DNA from: Pseudoips prasinana
Lineage: Eukaryota > Arthropoda > Insecta > Lepidoptera > Nolidae
DNA length: 64,000 nucleotides
Direction of reading: 5' to 3'
NCBI GenBank assembly: GCA_951640165.1
Contig: OX621256.1
Span: 4,402,001 to 4,466,000, forward strand
Of this stretch, positions 41,850 through 52,835 are shown in pieces. Position 1 is the first letter of the stretch. Every line of letters begins with the position of its first letter. Made by a program: the position numbers and the translations under genes. A model generated the notes under the pieces. That model had not been told where the DNA came from. It saw nothing but the letters and a program-made list of their open reading frames with translations, and searched no databases.

Positions 41850-42155
41850 CTAACTACAGATGGCGGCGTAGTATTCCTCCGAATCGAGGCCATGAGAAAA
41901 TGTGCCCAGAAGACTGGCTGCATTACCACGTTGTATTGCTAAACTAATTCTTTGGCCAAAGAAAAAGCCAGCCCTCTGGTCACGGGAAGCGTCAACCAAA
42001 CGCTTCGAAATCTGGCGATAGAGACCACGGGCACTCGGACCCCACGTTCCAAGCGTTTCGACCCCAAACGGCTCAAATATGTAATTACCTATCAAATTAC
42101 CATATTTGCGCCGCTTGAGAGTCTCCGCACAGGCAGCAGCAGCGCCAAAAAGCAA
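41850..42155 (-). pseudogene. Mobile-element polyprotein C-terminal remnant (family unassigned)
   Basis: A 101-codon minus frame contains FEPFGVETLGTWGPSARGLY, then QISKRLVDASRDQRAGFF, then GQRISLAIQRGNAASLLGT. A PFxVETxGxxGxxA....R....GDxRA....QRISxAIQRGNAAS pattern is familiar from the ends of reverse-transcriptase proteins in many invertebrate genomes. I cannot name the clade from memory with certainty. A stop immediately upstream and the lack of an ATG (first codon TTG) mark truncation; the following ~200 bp on the minus strand are AT-rich, like a 3'UTR. Confidence 0.5.
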
Positions 42156-42345
42156 TGATCAATTGAAGTCTATATAATAATACTGAAATATTAAATGCAT
42201 CTAATTCATGGAGGTAAATAACTAAATTAAACCAACTTAAATTAACCAACTAGCTAACAAATATTAACTAATAATGTCAAAATTTTAAGACCTTAAATAA
42301 TCATAACGTCTATACAAAAATAAGAAATAATGAACAGAGTGAAAT

Positions 42346-42497
42346 TTATCTATATAAGTAAATATGTATTTACCAAATAAAAGAAATATATTATGTAGTA
42401 TATCAGTTATCTGGTTTTCATAAAACAAGCTCAGCTTAGTTTCTGATAAGATGGCTGTGAGTGAATAATATCCCAGGATATTATTATTATTATTATA
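42346..42497 (+). mobile_element. SINE-A, 3' half
   Basis: ATCTATATAAGTAAATATGT, then GTATATCAGTTATCTGGTTT, then the degenerate core and CCCAGGATATTATTATTATT. Confidence 0.65.
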
Positions 42498-42499
42498 AT

Positions 42500-43945
42500 G
42501 AGTGGTATATATTGGTACTCCGCCATTGATTCTGGAATTAATGCTTCGCAAACATATTATTATACGACATAGACTTTCCCGCAATTTTTATTCTTATTGT
42601 AGTCGATATTTTTGTGTTACACACAAAGTGGAGGTAATCTTGGCCATAGCAATTTATTAATAAAAACATAATTGAATATTATTACTAATAGAGCAGTAAA
42701 TTACACCGCCCCCAGCTACCAAAGACCTACAAATTGAAATATCTCCATAACATCCGGAACCAAAATTAATTATACAAATTGAAAGCTACCAAAAACATAA
42801 ATTAACTCAATTTAATGACTATATTTACTATTGAAAACATCTGTTAATAAATAATGTGAATTTAAAACCGGCATAGGTGCATCGTTTCACAATAGTTCGA
42901 CGAATTTAGTCATGTTAACGACATTATATTATTGCAGTCCCCATAGCTTCTATTTTGAAAGATTTAAATTCGAAAATCGGTTGCCATAGAGATATCAATA
43001 AATTTGTCAACACATATGATGAAAGACGAATCTGTAGAACCGTGTCCTGTTTAAAATAGAGCTCATTTTTGTGTGGCATAGTAATAGTACTAATTTCGTC
43101 TGTAGGGGATAGAATGTATGGCAGTGTGTCGGTCATCGACCCTTCGAATGTTGGAGTTGTTTCAGTTAGGGTTGTACGGGATGTATATCGAGGTCGACGT
43201 GCTTGCAGCTAAAATAGAAGAGGTTGAAATGGGGGGAGGCGATTGTTTTATGCGGTCGACTGACCGAGTAACATACTGGTACAGTGATTTGCACTAAAAT
43301 GTATACAATTCCGATAAACTTGATCGCCTTTTAAAGCAAAGCAACCAATAAGTCGTTTAACCGAAGAAAAAAAAAAGATTACGCTTAAAATATATTCAAA
43401 GCGTAATTATTAGGATCATAACAAATTTGTCCAAGAAAAGCGGGGAACACTTAGAAACAGAGAAGCTGAGCGTTGATGCATCACATGGGACTTTTTAAAC
43501 CTACGTCTGAGTCGCAAATCTTAGGCTCTGTTGAGTGTTCCACGCGCTGGTCCCGGTTTCCGCACGCAGAATCCATGGAATATTAAGAATTAGGTCTTCT
43601 TTCGCGTTTTCAAGGGCCCACGCAGTTGACACTTTAAATATAACACTACAAGTACTTCGGCGCATATATTAGTATTATTTTACCTTAGGGAGAAAAAGAG
43701 AGAGACGTTGCAATGTATACTAGTAAATCACTATTGTAATTTCATAGCGTTAAAGATAAAGAATAAGATATCCTAGCATAGAACCACTTGAGTATTATGA
43801 ATTGGATTTTTCAAAAGACATTTACACTCAGATACGCGGCAAGTTAATAATTGTAGTGTATTAAACTTTTATCGATAATATCACAGTTTGTATTTAAAAA
43901 TGCTCAACACTTTCATCACCATATTGGTAAATGTACGTTAATACT
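42500..43945. other. Intron sequence, nothing recognised
   Basis: The ORF complement at 42924-43136 (start MTDTLPYILSPTDEISTIT) has no domain and no splice context. 43430-43640 is GC-richer but unmatched. No TE core shared with the window. Confidence 0.4.
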
Positions 43946-43948
43946 CCG

Positions 43949-44140
43949 TAAGTGATCGGCAATGTTAAGCATTTAGGCTCGCGGTCAGTCAATAGATGGA
44001 AGACCGACAAAAGTGATTTCATTTCTAAGCTTATCTGTGCTTCGGAGGGCACGTTAAGGGTTCCGGTTGCACTTATTAAACTATAGTTATAGATCCTTGT
44101 TAGAGGTCTACACTAGGATAACCACTGCCCATAGGATAAG
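43949..44140 (+). mobile_element. 5S-rRNA-like SINE, diverged
   Basis: GTGATCGGCAATGTTAAGCA, GCGGTCAGTCAATAGATGG, AGACCGACAAAAG, GTGCTTCGGAGGGCACGTTA, AGGATAACCACTGCCCATAG. Confidence 0.65.
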
Positions 44141-44565
44141 TAAATATTTCTAATATAACATAAAATATCTTTCACGCTGACGAGGAATAAATTGCACTGT
44201 ATATGTGTAACGTGGAGTAAGTCTTTGAAGTATATGTTAGACCCTTTGTTACCCTGAGGAGGCATGGAATAACCCACCATGTGCCGTCCTAGAACCTAGT
44301 ATGTGGCTTTATTACCCGCATACTAGAGCGTGGCGATTATCAACATGAGGTCCATATTTACAAACTTGACCTACCCTTCAGATCCGGAGGTGTCGAGGGT
44401 CAAAACAATCTTTTATTTGTACTTGCTCCAAGCCAAGATTGCCTAACCTTGTTTGTTAATCAGTCAGGAAGGAAACTAGATAAAATGTACCTACGTTTTG
44501 AGATAAAGTTTTATTTGTATGGACAGACAATATTTAGATGGACCACGGTTAAATGCACCAACATA

Positions 44566-44820
44566 ACGGCCCGATTCGCGTGGTTGGTAGATGCTTGCTT
44601 TTCACGCCGCAGGTCGTGGGTTCGATTCCCACCTGGGACAAATATTAGTGTTCATGAAAATGTCTGTTTGTCCTGAGTCTGGGTGTAATTATCTAAATAA
44701 GTATGTATATACCAAAGAAAAGTAGGATATGTAGTTTATCCGGTTTCCATAGTACAAGCTGTGATTAGGCTGGGATCAGATGGCCGTGTGAGAATAATGT
44801 CCTAGGATATTATTATTAAA
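44566..44820 (+). mobile_element. SINE-A, full length
   Basis: ATTCGCGTGGTTGGTAGATG, GCAGGTCGTGGGTTCGATTC, ATGAAAATGTCTGTTTGTCC, GAGTCTGGGTGTAATTATC, core, CCTAGGATATTATTATTA. Confidence 0.8.
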
Positions 44821-45008
44821 TATTGGGCATTTTGTTATTAAAAATTAGTTGTCATTTTATTTTTTGTATTAACAAAGTGATAAAAATGTTGAAAATCTAT
44901 ATAAAAACACCTTAAGGTTTCGTGGAACACCTGATAAAAAAAGGAACGAAAACAATTAATTTATTTTTTACAATTTAATATAAACATTATATTTAAAATA
45001 AGAAATGG

Positions 45009-45119
45009 TTATTGTAAATAAGGATTACTGTATAAATACTGGGGCACATTGTCGATATCGATAATTCCAATAAAACTCTCCACCTCATCTCTAGTCCATT
45101 CACATGGTGCTCTAAACAT
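45009..45119 (-). other. 36-codon ORF, possible DNA-binding-domain remnant
   Basis: The minus frame starts MFRAPCEWTRDEVESFIGII and ends at TAA. The WTRDEVESFI string resembles helix 1 of MADF/Myb-like domains found in host factors and Harbinger-type elements, but the piece is too short to classify. Confidence 0.2.
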
Positions 45120-45392
45120 TGATCGATTCTACCGTGTTCTGCCATCTACACCCTATACATCTCTGTTAGCGTGAGGTATAGTCGTATCGTGTTGAGAATA
45201 TGTGAACACGCTGTACATTTCCTATGTGAAATAGATAGGTATAAAGTAAATATTGTTTAATACTACTATCGGCCATGGTTTTGCCGATTAAATATTATTA
45301 TTAGAAATGTATCTTGCTACAACTAACATACTTCCATCTGATCCCAAACTAGTTAGAACCTATACGAAACAGATAACTAACAAATATTAACG

Positions 45393-45515
45393 AGCCATTG
45401 GCGTGGTTGGTAAATACATGCCTTTCATATCGCAGTTTGTGGGTACGATTCCCATCCATGACAGATATTTGTGTGCATGAACATTTCTGTTCGTCCTGAG
45501 TCTAGTTTATATGTT
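45393..45515 (+). mobile_element. SINE-A, 5' part
   Basis: GCCATTGGCGTGGTTGGTAA, GTTTGTGGGTACGATTCCC (B box one change), GTGTGCATGAACATTTCTG. Confidence 0.65.
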
Positions 45516-45523
45516 TTGACTTC

Positions 45524-45995
45524 GTCGATAGTCTAGCGGTAGCGTGTAACGAGATCCTGAGTTCAAATCCCGGGTCGGGTCAAAAAGTGATTTTGGGATT
45601 TTTCCGTAAAATGAAATTTCTCAGTATCAGCCGGAAGTATGGGAGTTGGCCATACTATACCCCCGTGCCTCGGAGAGCACATAATGTCCTCCTAGCTGAT
45701 GGCTAGTCTGAAAGAAGACTAGCCATCTACCTGGGACATATTATAGTACACAAATGTGTGCGCACAGGGGCACTTTCTATTCCACCACTTCCGATAAGAT
45801 GACTAGCGACACGACCGGAAAGAGGTCAAATACAGGACCGACGACTTTGCGTGCTCTCCGAAGCACGGGGGTATAATACCGACAACTTGCAGACTTCGGG
45901 TTAATACTGAAATTTTTTTCTTTTTACTGAAAAACCCCTAAATCACTTTTGACCTGACCCGGGATTTGAACCCAGGACCGCTAGACCAAAGAGGC
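45524..45995. mobile_element. Head-to-head inverted pair of SINE-E copies
   Basis: A sense SINE-E (GTCTAGCGGTAGCG A box, GAGTTCAAATCCCGGGTCGG B box, to CCCCCGTGCCTCGGAGAGCA, then GTCCTCCTAGC) is followed by an antisense one (CATCTACCTGGGACATATTA to GACCCGGGATTTGAACCCAG and GACCGCTAGACCAAAGAGGC). The centre is itself a hairpin (ATGGCTAGTCT...AGACTAGCCAT). The two make a 470-bp near-palindrome. Confidence 0.75.
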
Positions 45996-46204
45996 AGTCA
46001 TCCATCTATAATATAAGAAGAAAGTGTCGGTGCAAGGCTACAACAACATCGTTTCTATATTCCCCGCACGACACGACTATATCTTATAACAACAGAGACC
46101 GATAGGGGGTAGACAGGACTACATGGTGGAATTAATCAATGTTTTCAATACCATGTGAATGAATTAGACACACTCTGTGTTTTGTCAGTAGAGATATTAG
46201 TTGT

Positions 46205-46300
46205 ATAAATTTATATGTGGGTGGGAATCGAACCCATGTGCTACGGGGTTTCTGGTCCCATGTGCATTATCCACTCGACTCCACCACTGTGGTGTATGGA
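46205..46300 (-). mobile_element. tRNA-like SINE head, antisense
   Basis: Complement of a B box (GGGTGGGAATCGAACCCATG) and an A-box side (ATTATCCACTCGACTCCACC). Not followed by any SINE body I know here. Confidence 0.4.
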
Positions 46301-46593
46301 CTCGAACATTATTAATTCCATGTAGATTGGACCTTAATTAATAAAGAGGTAGAGATATTGTAAGTTAAACTCGTGGCTCTCTTTTTAAAATAGAATAGAA
46401 TACATTTAATCAGCATTAGAGACATACAGGAAATCAAAGAAAACAATTCAGTAGATATAGATTACAAACAGCAAACACAATAAATAGAGATAGAGTACAG
46501 TTAGTAATAGGTAGAGAAATAGATATAGATACTAATTAGATAAAGTATTTAAAATCAAATTTTTTCTCTATCAGTTTGTATCATCATCAAAGA

Positions 46594-46850
46594 TGGGTTG
46601 GTTTGCGTGGTTAGTAGATACTTGCCTTTCACGCCGTAGTTCGTGGGTTCGATTCCCACCCAGGACAGATATTTCTGGGCATGAACATGTGTGTTTGTCC
46701 TGAATCTGGGTGTAATTAACTTCATAAGTATGTACTGACAAGAATAGTGGTATATGTAGTATATCAGGTTTCCGTAGTAAAAGCTCTGCTTAGTTTGGGA
46801 TCAGATGACCGTTTGTTAATAATGTCCCAGAATAATATTATTATTATCAT
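46594..46850 (+). mobile_element. SINE-A, full length
   Basis: GGTTGGTTTGCGTGGTTAGT, TTCGTGGGTTCGATTCCCAC, GCATGAACATGTGTGTTTGT, core GCTCTGCTTAGTTTGGGATC, end CCCAGAATAATATTATTATT. Confidence 0.8.
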
Positions 46851-46883
46851 TCTACATAAAATATTAGTACTACTTATTTCAAA

Positions 46884-47072
46884 TCTTACTCATATTATTA
46901 ATGCGAAAGTTTGTGAGTATGGATGGATATATGGATGTTTGTTACTCTTCCACGCAAAAAGTACTGGAAGGATTTTAATGAAACTTTGTAGTAATATAGG
47001 TTATAAATCCGAATAACACATAAACTATAATATATAAAGCTAAACGCGAGTAAAACCGCGGGGCACAGCTAC
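46884..47072 (+). mobile_element. Helitron-like non-autonomous element
   Basis: A|TCTTACTCATATTATTAATG start; core CTCTTCCACGCAAAAAGTAC; ends GCGAGTAAAACCGCGGGGC, then ACAGCTAC (CTAG mutated). Confidence 0.6.
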
Positions 47073-47890
47073 TAAAAACCAATGTTTAAATTATTCAAAA
47101 TTTTAAATTATAGTAGCATTAATAGTTATTGAGATATAATGCTATGACAGATGGACAAAGTCCCATCATTTGGTTTTCTTTTCGGCATGGAACTAATGAC
47201 AGAGTTCCCATTTTAATCACAGCAATCACAACACCTGGCCATAATGACATTTGTCATAACTGTCACTGAGAAATGGAGGTCACCAAATTATAGACATTAC
47301 TATGCAATAGCTAATACCACCTCTTCATCTCACCCCAGCTCTAGAATGACCAAAGAACCACTGCTATCACGTTTCAAATTAATACATATCGCTATCGTTT
47401 TACGACTCAATCTTGCACTAAATATAAATGTCTGGTAAGTCATATTTAAAGTAGGAAAAGTACTATTAGAAAATTGGAAGGTATGTACTTTGATTTTATT
47501 CAAAGTGTTGTCTTCTTTGGTGGGCTGTGATTAAGATAATTCAATTTAGATGTGTCCCGTTGGTTTTATTTAGATTGTAGCTTATTAAGTTTAATTATAT
47601 GTTTTTATTGGAGGTAATGGGTATCTTGATTGGATATCTGAAGTCGTTACTGAACGCATTCTGTTCAAATAAGATGAGTTTTTATAAGGTTTGAGATTAG
47701 TTTAATCAATCAATCAATAAATATATATTATTTGCTATGATTGTAGGTAAGTATATACACCTTTAGATGTTTATAATTATTTGAAACTACCTATACATTA
47801 TACAAAAAAACATGCAAAAAAGGAAATTATTTCAATTAGTGACAATATAAACTAAAATTAATGTAGTTAATTTTACATTCATAACGATTC
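47073..47890. other. Intron sequence, nothing recognised
   Basis: No shared repeat or supported ORF. Confidence 0.4.
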
Positions 47891-47894
47891 TCTA

Positions 47895-48130
47895 ATCCTT
47901 AATCCGACGAGAGGCCTGCATTTTCACGTATTAACGTAGAGTGACAGTTGCACGAATGGTCTCTAAAACGATTTACCTCTCATGCACCACCAAGTCCAAA
48001 GCCCAGGTTCAAACTCCAAATGAGGCGCTCTTAACTTGCCCTCCGAAGCACAGATATTAAACCTCTTTGACGGTCACCCATCTATAGGCTGACCGCGAGC
48101 GTATTTGCTTCACCTCGCACTTACAGACCA
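47895..48130 (-). mobile_element. SINE-like fragment (as at 36055) joined to 5S-like SINE head, antisense
   Basis: GACGAGAGGCCTGCATTTTC, then ACGTAGAGTGACAGTTGCAC matches 36131-36190 in complement. 48030-48125 (CTTTGACGGTCACCCATCTA, GCTGACCGCGAGCGTATTTG) is the complement of the 5S-like head. Confidence 0.55.
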
Positions 48131-48208
48131 GTGAGAGTATCTGTCTATGGGAGATTTCCAGTTATGGGCTATTTCCAGTTAATGAGTTCATTTTTCTCTT
48201 TCCAACAG

Positions 48209-48371
48209 ATTTTGGCGGCTCTTGCCGTCTCCCTCGGGCCATTTGCCGCGGGTCTCAGCAAAGGCTACATGTCTCCCGCTATAGCGTCCATGCAGGATGC
48301 CAAGTCGCATGGTGGAGCGTTCACTGTCAACGATCAGCAGGCCAGCTGGATTGCGAGCTTAAGTTTATTGG
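48209..48371 (+). CDS. Tret1-like: Tret1-like sugar transporter, second coding exon
   Basis: The 163-bp exon encodes ILAALAVSLGPFAAGLSKGY, MSPAIASMQDAKSHGG, FTVNDQQASWIASLSLLG. This is TM1, the first extracellular loop and the start of TM2 of the sugar-porter MFS family. The GYxSPA motif after TM1 and the xQxSWIASLxxLG motif entering TM2 are hallmarks of insect Tret1 and related trehalose/glucose facilitators, which move trehalose down its gradient across the plasma membrane. The 3' splice site is TTTTTCTCTTTCCAACAG (strong pyrimidine tract) and the donor G|GTAAGTCC. It starts in phase 0 and ends in phase 1 inside the Gly codon that would precede ALFGG. The TM4-12 and PESP/GRR exons are not seen and should lie downstream, beyond the window or in introns I could not read. 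Confidence 0.88.
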
Positions 48372-48655
48372 GTAAGTCCTAAATTTGTAAGATACACTTA
48401 TTTATCAAATATTAATTTTATAGTACGCAATAACTTTTTATTAATTAACTGGTGACCTGTAGTACAGGTTTTCCTTTAAACCTATTCAGGCGGTCTCTCA
48501 CAAAGCTGGGGCTAGGGGCTACTTGGACACTTGCTTTGTTTGTTGAAAAGTAACTACCAATGTATTAAGTAACCTCATTTATGATGAGATAATAAATGGA
48601 TTTATTATAATTATTGTACACCAATGTTAACATTATATACAGGAGCGGATATTTA
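48372..48655. other. Start of intron 2, nothing recognised
   Basis: AT-rich sequence after the donor site; no repeat core or ORF. Confidence 0.4.
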
Positions 48656-48660
48656 CAATA

Positions 48661-48945
48661 TTTAAAATTGCCAAAGTCACCGACATAGCCCGAAGAATTG
48701 CAAAGCTGAAGTGGCAGTGGGTGGGGCACATAGTTCGTAGAACCGACAGCCGTTGGGGCAGAAAGGTTCTCGAATGGCGACCACGAACCGGAAGACGCAG
48801 CGTGGGCGGACCTCTACAAGATGGACTGATGATCTTGTGAGGGTCGCTGGAAACCGCTGGATGCGGATAGCGCAAGATCGGCAATTGTCGAGATCTTTGG
48901 GGATCCTTTTGTCCAGCAGTGGACGTATTTCGGCTGATATGATAC
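48661..48945 (+). pseudogene. RTE-type LINE ORF end, frameshifted
   Basis: KVTDIARRIAKLKWQWVGHI, VRRTDSRWGRKVLEWRPRTG, RRSVGG, then shifts of frame before RTSTRWTDDLVRVAGNRW and MRIAQDRQL; stop TGA at 48935-48937. It is the longest RTE C-terminus here and shows the LKWxWxGHxxR motif of the family. Confidence 0.78.
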
Positions 48946-49323
48946 ATTGTGCGGCTTTATCACTGACATGTGATCTCTTCTAGATAACCAAAGAATGGAC
49001 AAGCGTAGGGATTATTAAGAGAGTAGTTGTTGGTGTTCTTAGACCTTGTTAACAGTACCCATTGGTAAATAGCTACTTACATATCTACCATGATATTTTG
49101 TTATTGTAATCCATGTCAATACTATAGTCTTCAACTACCCACATCTAACGGCATCCTGCGACCCTTGTAAGATCGTCAGTCCACCTTGTGGGGGCCTACC
49201 AACGCGCAACGCTGCGTCTTTCGGTCTTCTTTACGGTAGCCACTCGTAAACCTTTCTGAACCAGTGGCCATCAATTCTACAAGCTAAGTGGGGATTCATT
49301 TTATGGGAATTACGTAAATATCG

Positions 49324-49545
49324 TTAATCCGTATTAATAGTTTGCGTCACACATAAATCAAATGTCTTAATCCCAAGTTTTAACATTGAGCTATAATCCA
49401 ATTCCTGCTGTTTACAAACGTATGGCATAAAAATATCCAATTCTTGTTGTTTATAAACTCCTGGCATAAAAAGTTCGATCGTGTACCAATTCTGCACGCC
49501 TAGCGCCTTCGGTGTCAAGCATGGCCCGTGGGATTTTGCCATTTT
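49324..49545 (-). other. 72-codon ORF with a 39-bp internal duplication
   Basis: In the minus frame FMPGVYKQQELDI is followed directly by FMPYVCKQQELDY, a 13-residue tandem duplication. The ORF opens with MAKSHGPCLTPKALGVQNW. No domain recognised. On + the segment ends CCCGTGGGATTTTGCCATTT, which looks like the edge of an unclassified dispersed repeat. Confidence 0.3.
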
Positions 49546-50080
49546 ATTGCTGACTACGATTAGGGCTATTGTTCATTTCGTTCAAGAATGTAATAGCTTA
49601 CTGCAAATTTGATTTTACTATTGTTCTTGCCGTCTTGTATTGATGAAAATTCTGTTATATGGAAGGTGCAAATTGAAGATCTTAGACTGGAAATGAGATG
49701 CGAGCATAAAGGTACGTGTGCTATGCTATAAACAGAAACTTAAGTCTGTTCTCAACAAAGTAATGAAATCAGTTTATGAAGTAATTCGGCCGATCCAAAT
49801 AAAAAAGTTTTGGTTGAATGAAAGTCTAAGGGCAGGGAGGGTGTGAGTAGTTAAATAGAAGAAAGGAAGATGATTCATTCATAAAGACTTTATGCGATAT
49901 AACCAATAAATCGTGTGAGCCAGTGGTAGAGAACCCGCTGAGTTCAATTCGCCTAATATAATAATAGGGCTGCAATTAATCCGGCAATAGAATTAAATCG
50001 TGACCGTCATTATATGCACCAGGTCCGTTCTCATAATGACTTACTCAATGCATAGAAGAAGAAAAAAAACAAAAATAATA
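49546..50080. other. Intergenic/intronic stretch, nothing recognised
   Basis: No supported feature. Confidence 0.35.
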
Positions 50081-50084
50081 TTTT

Positions 50085-50345
50085 TTTATATCCTCGGCCG
50101 TTATTCACACACGGCCATCTGATCCCAAACTATAGAGTAGAGTATAAGTTCGGCTTATTCTATGGAAACCAGATAACTGATAGGTTTTTTTTGTAAATAC
50201 GTACCTATATAGATGATTACACCCAGACTCAGGACCAACACAAATATCTATCCTGGATGGGAATCAACCTACAACCCACGACCTGCGGCGTGGAAGGCAA
50301 GTATTTCCAACCACGCCGACCGGTCCGTCTAATATATACAACATG
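50085..50345 (-). mobile_element. SINE-A, antisense, diverged
   Basis: CACACGGCCATCTGATCCCA, a disrupted core, TACACCCAGACTCAGGACCA, GGATGGGAATCAACCTACAA, CCCACGACCTGCGGCG. The insertion of CAACCTACAA in the B-box complement is shared only with 52923-53062. Confidence 0.7.
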
Positions 50346-51300
50346 TAACGTAATTAACGCACACCCTCAGACACCCCAATTAGAATATTATATTGTAATC
50401 ATAATACATACACAATTTTTTTTATTTAATATGTATATGCATTGTTATTTACTAAATTAGTTTCTTGGTATAAAGTTTATTTTTCTTTATTTTGTATTGA
50501 ATGATGGAATTTGCATGAATTCTAATAAAAATGCGATTTAAAAGTCTTATTACTTTGACTTACGGTCCATTTCACTTTGTTTTGACTGTAAAGGGTTCAT
50601 ATGGCAATAATTTGCGTTGTTTTAATTATAATGAAAAAAAAATTACCTATATTAAAAATGATATAAATCGATTCAGTAAACGATTCTGAACAAACTATTT
50701 TCAGGATGTGCGTTAATTAAGTTACATTTGGTATAAATATTTTTTTATTATATCATACGAAACCAAATGTACTAAAACATCTGGTTAATTTAACTTACAA
50801 AGAACTAAACTAAAATTAATATTGAATAAGTTGTTTAAATAGCAATAAAAATGTTTAATGGCTCAACTTTTGTAGAAAAGATATTTTACAGAATCACAGA
50901 TTTAAGATAGATAGAATTTCTCAAGGAGCTACCATTATTTTCATGTTGTGAGTTCATTATAAACCACGAAACTGATTGATCGGTGTTTATAAAAACACAT
51001 AACCTTCTGTTCTAGATCTAACAAATTGCGTGATAAGCGATTGATGATAACATATTTATGATTCATGATCTAAATATATGGATATGTGAAGTTTAGTGGT
51101 TTAGTAGCGGTTTGTTTGCGTTAACCTTGGACTTGCGGTTGTGTGCCAAAACCAATAATTTTGTTCCCCAAGACTGACAGATGTAAACAATAAAGGTGTT
51201 GATATGGCAGGAAGTTTGCGTTCTATTCACTGACTTTATACGTTTCCTTTATACGTGGCCGTGTGGGTTGCGACCCAAAAAGAATGACAGGGCCACCTCA
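50346..51300. other. AT-rich stretch, nothing recognised
   Basis: Only ATCATACGAAACCAAATGTA at about 50754 recurs (53082). No gene. Confidence 0.4.
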
Positions 51301-51302
51301 TG

Positions 51303-51400
51303 TAATATCCTAGGACATTATTTACACACGGCCATCTGGTCCCAAACTAAGCAAAGCTATGGAAAGCAGATAACTGATATAATTAATAATAATAGTAATC
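51303..51400 (-). mobile_element. SINE-A tail, antisense
   Basis: ATATCCTAGGACATTATTTA, ACACGGCCATCTGGTCCCAA, AAGCAGATAACTGATATAAT. Confidence 0.6.
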
Positions 51401-51404
51401 CTAT

Positions 51405-52300
51405 CTATATATCTAAAAATATCCAGGACCTATGCTTCATTTTTCATAGATTTTCGTGCCTTGTATGATTGATCTACTTTAGATCTATAGATCTACAATC
51501 AATCTATCCATAGTTCTTATCAATTTTAAAACAGGTAAGCATGTTTTATGTTACTTTAGAACTACTATTAAGTGTAACAAAAATGGATAAAGATTAATTT
51601 AAGAAGATTAATATAATAAATCCTGTTTAGCTGCAATTTTAGAAGTCAGTCCTTTTTTAGGCTCCGTAATGGTCCTAACGAAGTCCTCCACGTTTTTTTC
51701 AGTTTATTTTCGCTATCTTAACGTATATCAAAGCAATCGATTACATGGATATGAATGTACACAACAAACCACATTCTTGGGAAAAACTACACATCTAGTA
51801 GGCCCGAGATAAAAGCCTTCGGAAAAATAAATGCTGGGCTTTCATTCATTTAATGAGCCTCCATTATAACTTGACAATATTAATATGGAACTCTTACTAA
51901 GCGGCCCACCACAACTCCACCGGAAGAGAGGCTTCGAGTAGTAGGAAAAGCCTTTAAACCTATAAATAAGCATTTCAACAATAACTTGAATGAGCTAGGT
52001 AATTAACTTAATAAATTAACTTTGAATTCTAAATGATTCAACATAAACCACAGATCTAAATACATATTTACATGTTCTTAGAAATAATAATGTTGACTTG
52101 GTAGAAACATGTATTGACTACACGCGGTTTTTTAATTTTTACGTGAATATAAACTTATTTTATTTTTATAGAAACAATTAAAGAATATGGAGAAAAAGAC
52201 AAATGAAATTAATTTAGGAAATTGCACAGATAACAAAATAACCAAAAAACAAAACACGAAAAGAACAAATATACATCCGTGCAAGTTCGAATTGCATGAC
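51405..52300. other. AT-rich stretch, nothing recognised
   Basis: A weak hairpin of TTGTATGATTGAT/ATCTACAATCAAT type near 51460-51502; no gene. Confidence 0.4.
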
Positions 52301-52305
52301 CCACA

Positions 52306-52557
52306 AATGGCGTGGGTGAAAGATACTCTTCACGCCACAGGCCGTGGGTTCGATTCCTACCCAGGACAGATATTTTTGTGCATGAATATGTCTGTTTGTC
52401 CAGAGTATGGATGTAATTCTCTATATAAGTATGTATTTACTAAAGAAAAGTATAAGTAGTATATCATTTATCTGCTTTCCATAGTACAAGCTCTGCTTAG
52501 TTTGGGATCAGATGGCCGTGTGTGAATAATTTCCTAGGATATTATTATTATTATTAG
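52306..52557 (+). mobile_element. SINE-A, near full length
   Basis: GGCGTGGGTGAAAGATACTC, AGGCCGTGGGTTCGATTCCT, TGCATGAATATGTCTGTTTG, core, CCTAGGATATTATTATTATT. Confidence 0.75.
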
Positions 52558-52599
52558 GAAACAAAAAATACATCAGTACAACCTTTCACGCCATAGGTA

Positions 52600-52835
52600 T
52601 CTAGAGGGACAATGTCACACAGATCATCCTATCCCCAAACTAAGCAAAGCTTGTACTATGGGTACCAGGCGACGATATACATACTAATATAGACAGATAA
52701 ATACTTCTATACATAGAAAACATCCATGACTCAGAAACAAATACGTGCTCATCACACAAATATTTGCACTTACCGGGATTCGAACCCGGGACCACCAGCA
52801 TCGTAGGCAGGAGCACTACCAACTAGGCTACGGTA
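52600..52835 (-). mobile_element. SINE-B, full length, antisense
   Basis: The complement of tail, body and head is complete: CCCCAAACTAAGCAAAGCTT, GGGTACCAGGCGACGATATA, GAAAACATCCATGACTCAGA, TACCGGGATTCGAACCCGGG, CACTACCAACTAGGCTACGG. Confidence 0.85.

Noticed and set aside
42924..43136. 70-codon minus ORF beginning MTDTLPYIL
   Set aside because: No domain, no splice sites, no repeat relatives in the window; compatible with chance.
44590..44645. tRNA gene suggested by GGTCGTGGGTTCGATTCCCAC
   Set aside because: The B-box arm is present but the acceptor and anticodon arms do not pair, and identical heads with the same downstream body recur many times: a SINE head.
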